Source: Gammaproteobacteria bacterium (lineage in GTDB: Bacteria > Pseudomonadota > Gammaproteobacteria > Pseudomonadales > Halomonadaceae). Taken from it: a stretch of DNA of 10,572 nucleotides. Within the stretch, counting starts at the first letter, position 1. The number at the start of each line of letters is the position of its first letter. The notes under the pieces are model-generated. The model was not told the DNA's origin. It ran no database searches and saw only the letters and a program-made list of their open reading frames with translations. The stretch lies in contig JAMCZP010000051.1 in the NCBI GenBank assembly GCA_023485185.1, forward strand, positions 1 through 10,572, read 5' to 3'. The position numbers and the translations under genes were made by a program. Of this stretch, positions 1-6,385 are shown piece by piece.

Positions 1-1
1 A

Positions 2-370
2 GTTCATATAGATATTGCAGAGGCAATGCTTGAAAATTTTAATTCAGTAAAAAGTGTTGATTATATTAGGCAGTTAATTAGTGAGTCACTTTCAGGCCGA
101 GCTCTTAGCCTGGGGGATTTGGCTATTCGGTTAAGTGTGAGTAAGCGAACCTTACAACGTGAACTTGAAGTACAAGAAACTAGTTTCAAAGAGATACTTG
201 ATGATGTACGTAAACAGCAAGCCAAGCAATATTTGCTCTACTCCAAGAAGAACATGAAGGAGATCTCCTGGAGTCTTGGATTTGTTGAGATTAGTAGCTT
301 TTATCGGGCCAGCCATCAATGGTTTGGGATGACTCCAAAGCAGTACCGCTTCAAGCATCAAGAGTTATGA
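2..370 (+). CDS. AraC-family transcriptional regulator, C-terminal part (5' end off window)
   Basis: This is the DNA-binding end of an AraC/XylS-type regulator. The reading frame is open to the left edge, with no stop in the codons before the first internal ATG at 26, so the real start and most of the N-terminal effector-binding domain lie outside the window. Two helix-turn-helix units are visible. The first is around SLGDLAIRLSVSKRTLQREL. The second is around MKEISWSLGFVEISSFYRAS, followed by the family-typical W-FG-MTPKQYR ending. The gene ends 41 nt before the outer-membrane efflux gene on the same strand, so it may share a transcript with it or control it; that is inference. A hand count of bases 1-360 gives 40% G+C, clearly lower than the genes to the right, which hints at foreign origin or a composition boundary. 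Family assignment is firm, target unknown. Confidence 0.9.
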   Translation, partial: VHIDIAEAMLENFNSVKSVDYIRQLISESLSGRALSLGDLAIRLSVSKRTLQRELEVQETSFKEILDDVRKQQAKQYLLYSKKNMKEISWSLGFVEISSFYRASHQWFGMTPKQYRFKHQEL

Positions 371-398
371 TTCCAGTGCTATCAATGACTAGAAATAT

Positions 399-404
399 AA
401 GAGG
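399..404 (+). promoter_or_regulatory. Ribosome binding site for the outer-membrane efflux gene
   Basis: AAGAGG lies 7 nt before the ATG at 412. It supports that start over later in-frame Met codons, and that start also yields a complete lipoprotein signal peptide. Confidence 0.6.
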
Positions 405-411
405 TTAGAGC

Positions 412-1917
412 ATGTTTTTAACGTTTAAGGAAGAGCCTAATGTTGTTTTCAAGGGATTGCTTACGCCGCTGCTAGTTGGCGCAATCCTGTCAGGCTGTGC
501 CATGGGGCCGGAGTATCAGGCACCTGATATTGCTCTGCCTGAAGAGTGGCCTGAGCATGTGTTCTTGAGTGACAAGCAGCATCATGATTGGAGTGACTGG
601 TGGCGCCAGTTTCAAGACCCTAAACTTGACGCATTGGTTAAGCAAGCTACTAGCGAGAATCTCGAGTTAAGGCTTCAGCTTCAACGTATTCAAGAGGCCC
701 GTGCTCAACTAGGTATGTCACGTGCTGAACAATTTCCTACGGTAGCGCTTCAGGCTGAGGCTTCGCGCGAACGCACCCCTGGAGCGATGCTGCCTGGTAA
801 TGGAGACATGGAGCCGATCCGTGATTTGATAGAATCGACTAACAACATGTTTTCGATCACCGGCGTTTTAGAGTATGAAGTGGATCTGTGGGGCAGGCTG
901 GCGCGGGAGCGTGAAGCGGCGGAGGCTATGCTTGAGGAGAGTGCTTTTGCTCACGACGCCGCGCGTATCGGTATCATAACCGATGTCGTATCTACTTATT
1001 TCAATCTGAGAAGCGCAGAAGCTCAGTACCGGATTACCGAAAATACGCTTGCTTCACAAGCAGAATCGTATCGTCTTGAGCAATTACGCTTTGATCTGGG
1101 CGATACCGATGAACTGGCACTGCGTCAGGCCCAATCTGAGCTGGAAACCTCACGTGCTGAACTGCCTGGCCTGAGACAGCGGGTTCGCTTACTTGAGGGG
1201 GCCCTTGCCATTCTGGTCGGTAAGTCGCCTGCTGAGTTATTCGCCGAACTCGATTTTGGTGATTCGCAGTTGGATGAGATAGTCTTGCCAAGTGGGATGC
1301 CGTCGGTACTGCCCTCCGACCTGCTGCAGCGTCGCCCGGACATTCGAGCGGCTGAGGCCACCATGATCGCGGCGAATGCCCGGATAGGCTCGGCTGAGGC
1401 GAGCAGGCTGCCATCACTCAATCTCTCTGCATTTCTGGGGAGTAGTGCGGCGGACACCACTGATCTGTTCACCTCCTCAGCCGAAACTTGGGGGCTAGGC
1501 GCTTCCATCGCCGGGCCACTCTTCGACTTTGGGCGGGCGCGAGCGCAGGTTGAGACTGCTGAGGCACAAGCCGAGCAGGCGAATACTCAGTATCGCGCTA
1601 CAGTCAATACTGCATTCAATGAGGTGCGTGATGCACTAGTAACTTACGACACCAGTGGTGAGCGGATTGATACGATACACAAACAGGTTGAGGCGATTAG
1701 CCATACCTACGATTTGGCCAAAATCCGCTATCGTGAAGGTATGACGAGCTTCATCGAAGTCCTGGATGCCCAGAGAGCACAGCATTCGGCTGAACTGGAG
1801 CTGGCTGAAGCGATGCGCGATCGCCTAACAGCGACTGCGACCCTGTTTAAGGCGCTAGGTGGAGGCTGGGAAGACCCCCGCGATGCCGTCGAACTGGCGA
1901 TGCAGCAGGAAGAGTGA
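412..1917 (+). CDS. Outer-membrane efflux lipoprotein, NodT/OprM (TolC-like) family
   Basis: This 501-residue protein is the outer-membrane channel of a tripartite efflux system: a trimer that carries substrates from an inner-membrane pump and periplasmic adaptor to the outside. Residues 1-29 are a lipoprotein signal with lipobox L-S-G-C, so Cys29 would be lipidated. Two outer-membrane efflux repeats follow. The first starts with the W--F-DPKLDALV block near 64-76 and the I-EARAQLG helix at 93-101. The second starts with LPSDLLQRRPDIRAAE at 300-315, then GPLFDFGRARA at 368-378 and YREGMTSFIEVLDAQRA at 440-456. Length is normal for the family. The gene follows an AraC-type regulator and converges with the lipoprotein hydrolase gene. 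No RND pump or membrane-fusion gene adjoins it in the window, so its partners lie elsewhere or beyond the left edge. Substrate cannot be read from sequence. Confidence 0.93.
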   Translation: MFLTFKEEPNVVFKGLLTPLLVGAILSGCAMGPEYQAPDIALPEEWPEHVFLSDKQHHDWSDWWRQFQDPKLDALVKQATSENLELRLQLQRIQEARAQLGMSRAEQFPTVALQAEASRERTPGAMLPGNGDMEPIRDLIESTNNMFSITGVLEYEVDLWGRLAREREAAEAMLEESAFAHDAARIGIITDVVSTYFNLRSAEAQYRITENTLASQAESYRLEQLRFDLGDTDELALRQAQSELETSRAELPGLRQRVRLLEGALAILVGKSPAELFAELDFGDSQLDEIVLPSGMPSVLPSDLLQRRPDIRAAEATMIAANARIGSAEASRLPSLNLSAFLGSSAADTTDLFTSSAETWGLGASIAGPLFDFGRARAQVETAEAQAEQANTQYRATVNTAFNEVRDALVTYDTSGERIDTIHKQVEAISHTYDLAKIRYREGMTSFIEVLDAQRAQHSAELELAEAMRDRLTATATLFKALGGGWEDPRDAVELAMQQEE

Positions 1918-1963
1918 TATCGATTGTGTTGGCCTCCTGTCGACAAGAAGCCATTGGCTCCCG

Positions 1964-3859
1964 TTAATAAGTGTTGGCTAGATCTTCGTGCAGAATACGT
2001 CTGATTTCCAAAATAGCTTGTGCATTTTCCTGGACGCTATGTCCGGAAATAAGCACTTTTTCAGAAGAAGCTCCAGCTAAGTGCGCACTGGTGTATGGCA
2101 CTAGCCCATCATCTGAGGCTATCAAGAGGGTGTTGGCGTTTCGTTGGGCAATAATCGAATGGTATTGAACCTGGGGAGAAATAGGCAGGTTGCTGATTGC
2201 TCTAACGAAAGGGTCTGACTCACTCAAGTTATCGATACTGTTGGGGAGGCGAAGTCGGCCCCCGTCTGACTGCCTTTCGGTATTGGCCAACGTCTTAATA
2301 ACATCATCGAATTCTTCCAGTAAGGTTAGCGGCAGTCGCACAAGACGGGCCATTGCTCTCCCTAGGCGATGGCCCGCAACTGGCGTACCTCGATGCGGAG
2401 CAGCAATGAAGATCGCACGATGAACCTCGGGCAGCGGTTCGAAATGGAGTAAGGGATCTAGGTGTTCCTGGACGAGCGTCAGCTGCTCCTGGGAAAGGTC
2501 GTGACTTTCCACTAATTTCCACAGACTGTCTCCGCTAGAGGAGACCATAAGACGCGCCAAAACGCCTCCCATACTGTGTCCAATCAAAACGATACCTTGT
2601 GAAGCAAGCGTTTCGGAGGTTGGGTCAAACTGCTGCAGGGTCTCGGCAACGGTACTACGGATCCTCGCATGATTCAGGGCGAGTGGCATATTGGTGGGAT
2701 AGTAGACTTGCCATATTTGAAAATTTTGCCGCAAGGTTTCATCGCCCAGAACTTCATTGGCAACATTAACCCAGGCTTCAGGGCTGCTGCCAAGACCATG
2801 CAGCATAAGTATGACACGCCGTTCAGGATCGAAGGGCTGCATCATATAGATATGCGGTCGATTTATACCCTGCCTTTGGCCTCGCAAGGAACGGAGGGCC
2901 TGACGTGCGAAGTCGGAGTTCGCTAACCACAGGCCATAGCCTGCAGTGAAGTTCGCGGCTAAAGGAATTTCGTGCCCATGTAACTCGATGCTAGCGTCTT
3001 GATAGGGGTCGCGTACGATCACTTCAAGTGCTTGGGTGGATAGCACATGAGCGAGGTCTTCGCCGGGAAAATGGAGCAGTGCGGTAAGTGCCGGAAAAGG
3101 CATTTCGCTATAGACTCTAGCACGATGAAGCGCAAGGCTATCGTCCATTACTGCTACCAGTTCGGCACCAAAACCGTCACGTCGATACGTGCTGCGCAAA
3201 CCGGAAAATACCAGTGAAGATGCTGGGATAAGCTCCTCGGGCACATCGTTCTCGTCGGCGAAATGGAGCCCGGTTATGTCGGTGGTAATATTCCAACCAG
3301 TAAGAGTAGGCGTGTCATAAGCAGAGAGGCTAGTACTGCTTTCGGCAGCTGCGATATTCTGTTGAAACAGCCCGGAAATAACTTGTTGAACTGCATAATT
3401 ATAGTAGTCCCGTACCTGCATCTGACGATCTTCGAAGGCGCGTTCCCCAGGTGATCGTTCAGTGAAGAATAGGTAGGCATAGGCATGTCTGGCAACCTCT
3501 ACCCAAGCGTTAATGTCAGTCTCAGAGCGAGGAATATTGCTTGATGATCCTGTGCGCAACATCGCCACTTGAAGCCAAAGCTCTGCAAGTGCTGAAAGCC
3601 GCCGCTCATCATCTATGCCAAGCGCATTGGCTAAGGCAACGACACAGTTTTGGGAGGGCTCACGGCATGGGCCTTCGTCCAGACCGATAACATGAATAGT
3701 TTCCTGCGTGGCTGCGCTCAGCTCGCCCGTGGTAAGTAGGTCCCCTCGCTTAAGAGCGATGTACTCACCAGGAGTGAGCGAAGAGACGCCGACCATGGCG
3801 CAACCGCTCGATAGCATGGTAAACAGTAGGATTATGATGAAAAGCCTAGCTGGGTTCAC
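1964..3859 (-). CDS. Large lipoprotein alpha/beta hydrolase (esterase/lipase-like)
   Basis: This is a 631-residue predicted lipoprotein carrying a serine hydrolase domain. Residues 1-20 form a signal peptide ending in lipobox S-S-G-C (Cys20), so it is probably anchored in the outer or inner membrane facing the periplasm. Residues about 21-340 match no domain I recognise. From about 345 an alpha/beta-hydrolase fold is clear: oxyanion region HGLGSS at 354-359, nucleophile elbow GHSMGG at 427-432 (Ser429), the APHRGTP block at 487-493, acid candidates Asp583/Asp584 in SDDGLVPY, and His607 in SGHS. The full Ser-Asp-His triad is therefore present. HGLGSSPEAW and APHRGTP suggest a lipase or acylhydrolase of the PGAP1/LipA-like group; the substrate is unknown. 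The start codon is GTG, supported by an AAGG Shine-Dalgarno 7 nt upstream and the intact signal peptide. The gene follows gltS by 38 nt on the same strand and may be cotranscribed. Confidence 0.88.
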   Translation of the reverse strand: MNPARLFIIILLFTMLSSGCAMVGVSSLTPGEYIALKRGDLLTTGELSAATQETIHVIGLDEGPCREPSQNCVVALANALGIDDERRLSALAELWLQVAMLRTGSSSNIPRSETDINAWVEVARHAYAYLFFTERSPGERAFEDRQMQVRDYYNYAVQQVISGLFQQNIAAAESSTSLSAYDTPTLTGWNITTDITGLHFADENDVPEELIPASSLVFSGLRSTYRRDGFGAELVAVMDDSLALHRARVYSEMPFPALTALLHFPGEDLAHVLSTQALEVIVRDPYQDASIELHGHEIPLAANFTAGYGLWLANSDFARQALRSLRGQRQGINRPHIYMMQPFDPERRVILMLHGLGSSPEAWVNVANEVLGDETLRQNFQIWQVYYPTNMPLALNHARIRSTVAETLQQFDPTSETLASQGIVLIGHSMGGVLARLMVSSSGDSLWKLVESHDLSQEQLTLVQEHLDPLLHFEPLPEVHRAIFIAAPHRGTPVAGHRLGRAMARLVRLPLTLLEEFDDVIKTLANTERQSDGGRLRLPNSIDNLSESDPFVRAISNLPISPQVQYHSIIAQRNANTLLIASDDGLVPYTSAHLAGASSEKVLISGHSVQENAQAILEIRRILHEDLANTY

Positions 3860-3866
3860 AATGACA

Positions 3867-3870
3867 CCTT
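3867..3870 (-). promoter_or_regulatory. Shine-Dalgarno deciding a GTG start
   Basis: On the minus strand AAGG (inside AAGAAGGTG) lies 7 nt before the GTG at 3859-3857. No ATG lies near that would keep the lipoprotein signal peptide: the next Met is residue 15, inside the hydrophobic core. Confidence 0.6.
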
Positions 3871-3897
3871 CTTAATTTTAAGTGTATGGGTTTCTCT

Positions 3898-5115
3898 TCA
3901 TCCCGCCATGGTGCCGATGATTAGCGCATTGACTAGATCAATGAAGAACCCACACACTAGTGGCACGACGATGAAGGCATTCGGTGCCGCACCGTACTGA
4001 CGTGTGACTGCGGTCATATTTGCGATAGCCGTGGCGGTGGAGCCGAGTACGATACCGCCGAAACCGGCGCACATTACGGATGCCTCGTAGTCTTTCCCCA
4101 TGACACGGTGCACGACAAAGATCACGAACGTGATAGTTAGTGATATCTGTATGGTCAGGGAGGTAGCGATGAAGCCCAAAACGCCTTGTAGCTCCCAAAG
4201 TTGCAGCCCCATTAGCGCCATGGTCAGGAACAGTCCAAGGCTCATGTCTGAGATCAGGGCGACGCCGGGCTGCATACTCGGCCAGTTCCACAATCGACCT
4301 CTGCCTTCATGGGTGATTAAATCGCATAAGCTGCGCAACATGATGCCTGCCAGCAGGCAGCCCACGAAGTTTGGTAGCTTCAGGCCACTCATGCTGATAA
4401 GTGCAGTCAATCCTTGTCCTAGCATTAGGGTTAGATTGAGCCAGAAGAGGGCTAGCAGCACGCCATGATAATCGAGTCGCAGTAATGGCTCATCTTTGTG
4501 TAGAGTGCTGATTTCTAGCTCGGCGTCGCCGGAAGGGCGGGTGTTATGTCTGCGTATAAGGAATCCGGCAATTGGACCGCCAATCAGGCAGGCCGCTATC
4601 AACCCAATCATATTGGCGGCCAAACCAAGCTCACCGGCATTGATGATGCCGAGTTCCTCAACGAAGTGAGGTGTCCAGGCCATAGTGGTGCCAACACCGC
4701 CAGTCAGTGAGATTGAGCCAACCATTAGTCCCGCACGGGCATCCATACCAAAGCCGGTAGCGATGGCCATGCCAGTGAAGTTCTGCAGCACGATGAAACC
4801 ACTGGCTAATGCCAGCAGTATCATCAATGGGCGCCCACCCTTGATCAAGCTACTGATCTGGGAGTTCAAGCCGATGGCGGCGAAGAAATACAGCAAGAGC
4901 ATGTCACGCGCACTAAGCTCAAAGAAAACACTAATATCGAAAACGTAATATAGAAGACAGACGATGGCCGCGCATAACGCACCGCCGACCACCGGTTCGG
5001 GAATGCTGTAGCGGCGTAGTAAGGACCAATGCTGGGTGAGCCCTTTGCCGATGAACAGCAATAGGATAGCCAGAGTGAAACTGAGAAAGGCGTTGATCTC
5101 TAACGATGGCGGCAT
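3898..5115 (-). CDS. gltS: Sodium/glutamate symporter, GltS (ESS) family
   Basis: This 405-residue inner-membrane carrier belongs to the glutamate:sodium symporter family, which imports glutamate (and analogues) with Na+. Ten or more hydrophobic segments are visible, in two halves separated by a polar linker near 188-212. Family blocks are the N-terminal segment leading to YSIPEPVVGG at 36-45, the first re-entrant-loop motif SLTGGVGTTMAW at 136-147, PNFVGCLLAGI at 248-258, and the second-loop block GFGGIVLGSTATAIANM at 351-367. In Escherichia coli GltS the first motif is, from memory, GGHGT; here Val replaces His, and the second motif appears longer, so substrate preference may differ from glutamate. 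The gene lies 43 nt after tetR and 38 nt before the lipoprotein hydrolase. Only a weak Shine-Dalgarno is visible before its ATG. Glutamate uptake would fit osmotic adaptation in a salt-tolerant host, which is inference. Confidence 0.87.
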   Translation of the reverse strand: MPPSLEINAFLSFTLAILLLFIGKGLTQHWSLLRRYSIPEPVVGGALCAAIVCLLYYVFDISVFFELSARDMLLLYFFAAIGLNSQISSLIKGGRPLMILLALASGFIVLQNFTGMAIATGFGMDARAGLMVGSISLTGGVGTTMAWTPHFVEELGIINAGELGLAANMIGLIAACLIGGPIAGFLIRRHNTRPSGDAELEISTLHKDEPLLRLDYHGVLLALFWLNLTLMLGQGLTALISMSGLKLPNFVGCLLAGIMLRSLCDLITHEGRGRLWNWPSMQPGVALISDMSLGLFLTMALMGLQLWELQGVLGFIATSLTIQISLTITFVIFVVHRVMGKDYEASVMCAGFGGIVLGSTATAIANMTAVTRQYGAAPNAFIVVPLVCGFFIDLVNALIIGTMAG

Positions 5116-5141
5116 AGGGTGTCTTTATTGTCGTTGATTAG

Positions 5142-5162
5142 AAAAAAATGCCAGATGGTCAT
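5142..5162 (-). terminator. Weak intrinsic-terminator-like hairpin at the tetR stop
   Basis: Read on the minus strand, ATG-A-CC pairs with GGCAT around a 4-nt loop (ATCT). The stem is five pairs with one bulged A, and its last T begins a run of seven Ts (5148-5142). It overlaps the tetR TGA. The T-run is convincing but the stem is short and bulged, so it may only partly separate tetR from gltS transcription. Confidence 0.3.
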
Positions 5163-5806
5163 GGTGCTAAAAGTTCATGCAGCATCCGCGTGTGAGCATG
5201 TCGCAGAGAGTCAACGGTGGCAGTAGCGGTGGTTTCGTCAAAAATCATTTGCCAGACAGCACCGTACAGCGCTGGAGCCATCAATAGTGCAGCGTCATCA
5301 AGGAAGGCACTATGGCGGAGGTGGCCATTATTGGCAGCTGCTTTCAAAATGGCCTGCTGCTCGGCGAGATACTTGTCGATAATCTCCCTGCGCCAAAAGT
5401 CAACAAGGTGGGGAATACGTCGGCTTTCCGTCAGCAGCAGTTTTAAGGTAGCAATGACGTCTGGGTCACTCAGTTGGCCATAGAGATGGTCAATAAAGGA
5501 TTTTATCGCTTCATTCAGCGACTCACCGCCAGTTAGTACCCATTGCTGATTGTTGAAGCTTGGTGTCAGGCGCTTTAACAGCAGTGCTTCAAATATCGAC
5601 TCTTTACTCTTAAAGTGGGCATAAAGGCCACCTTTCGAAAGCTCCGCTCGCTGGGCGATATCCTCCATACGGGCAGAGGAGAAGCCATGTTGTGAAAATT
5701 CCACCAGGGCCGCACGGAGTATTTGTTCTATACGAACGTCAGAAGGAAGACGGCGATGTTTGCGAATAGAGTTAATAGCAGGATAAGACAAAGCGAAGTT
5801 ACTCAT
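5159..5806 (-). CDS. TetR-family transcriptional regulator
   Basis: This 215-residue protein has the standard TetR N-terminal DNA-binding domain at about 25-72: IEQILRAALVEFSQHGFSSA leads into the HTH MEDIAQRAELSKGGLYAHF (47-65) and then KSKESIFEALL. The remainder is a helical, ligand-binding and dimerisation domain with no conserved effector signature I can name. About 24 residues precede the TetR core, slightly long but with no better internal start. The ATG at 5806 lies inside the end of uspA (8-nt overlap) and lacks a strong Shine-Dalgarno, so translation is probably coupled to uspA. The position suggests it controls the upstream phasin-phaB-DUF3141-uspA genes and/or gltS; I see no clear palindromic operator in the short gaps. 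Family certain, target and ligand unknown. Confidence 0.92.
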   Translation of the reverse strand: MSNFALSYPAINSIRKHRRLPSDVRIEQILRAALVEFSQHGFSSARMEDIAQRAELSKGGLYAHFKSKESIFEALLLKRLTPSFNNQQWVLTGGESLNEAIKSFIDHLYGQLSDPDVIATLKLLLTESRRIPHLVDFWRREIIDKYLAEQQAILKAAANNGHLRHSAFLDDAALLMAPALYGAVWQMIFDETTATATVDSLRHAHTRMLHELLAP

Positions 5807-6320
5807 CAGTGGGCGTATGAAAGGCGTTATTTTTTATCACTTCTTGTTCTCCAGTGCGAGAAATTGCATGCCCGAGAGTATCCCTGACCAGCATAACGGG
5901 TACGGGAGCGATACGTGCAACTTGCTCGGCATCGCTGCCGAGTAGTAAGCGTTGCACTCCGCGCCGACCATGGGTGCCCAGAATAATGAGATCGGCCAAG
6001 GATGTCGTTGCATGGTCAGCGATGAGTTCCGATACCCGCTTTCCATCGGCCTCTAGAAGTACTGTAGTGACGATGACCCCCTGTGCCTCTAGCTGGCCGC
6101 GTGACCTGTCGAGAAGAGTATTGCCCACTTTCAGAAAATAGGGCCTGACTTTTTCGATATAGGCCCGTGGGCTTTCGAAGCCATTGGAGTACTCCAGTGC
6201 ATTAACGATATGAAGTAGCTCGATGCTGGCGCCGGTCAACTTGGCCAGGGAACTTGCCTGAGCCAAGGCCAAAAGGGAGGTTCGGCTGCCGTCGATGGGT
6301 ACAAGCAATTTTTTGTACAT
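5799..6320 (-). CDS. Universal stress protein, UspA family (ATP-binding type)
   Basis: This cytoplasmic 173-residue protein has a single Usp domain: MYKKLLVPIDGS at the N terminus (Asp10 of the nucleotide site) and the ATP-binding signature G-x2-G-x9-G-S, seen as G115-TH-G118, nine residues, G128-S129, followed by APVPVMLVR at 138-146. The signature places it with ATP-binding members such as MJ0577 rather than UspA of E. coli, which lacks it; that distinction is family knowledge. A tail of about 25 residues after the domain is unusual and polar. An AGGA element lies 8-9 nt before the ATG. It follows the DUF3141 gene by 65 nt and overlaps tetR by 8 nt. Usp proteins commonly respond to starvation or energy stress, which fits a neighbouring carbon-storage module; the link here is inferred only from position. 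Confidence 0.93.
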   Translation of the reverse strand: MYKKLLVPIDGSRTSLLALAQASSLAKLTGASIELLHIVNALEYSNGFESPRAYIEKVRPYFLKVGNTLLDRSRGQLEAQGVIVTTVLLEADGKRVSELIADHATTSLADLIILGTHGRRGVQRLLLGSDAEQVARIAPVPVMLVRDTLGHAISRTGEQEVIKNNAFHTPTDE

Positions 6321-6385
6321 AGTTGATTCCTGAAAATTTCTTTCTTAGAGGATCGGGTTGTTGTGAAACCTTGCGGCTACGACTC

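Noticed and set aside
26..370. ATG at 26 as the true start of the AraC-family gene
   Set aside because: The frame stays open to the left edge and the encoded part lacks the N-terminal domain, so a start off the window is more likely.
1918..1963. Terminator between the converging efflux and hydrolase genes
   Set aside because: Only short palindromes occur (TGTCGACA, and AGCC-ATT-GGCT with a four-pair stem), and none is followed by a T-run on either strand.
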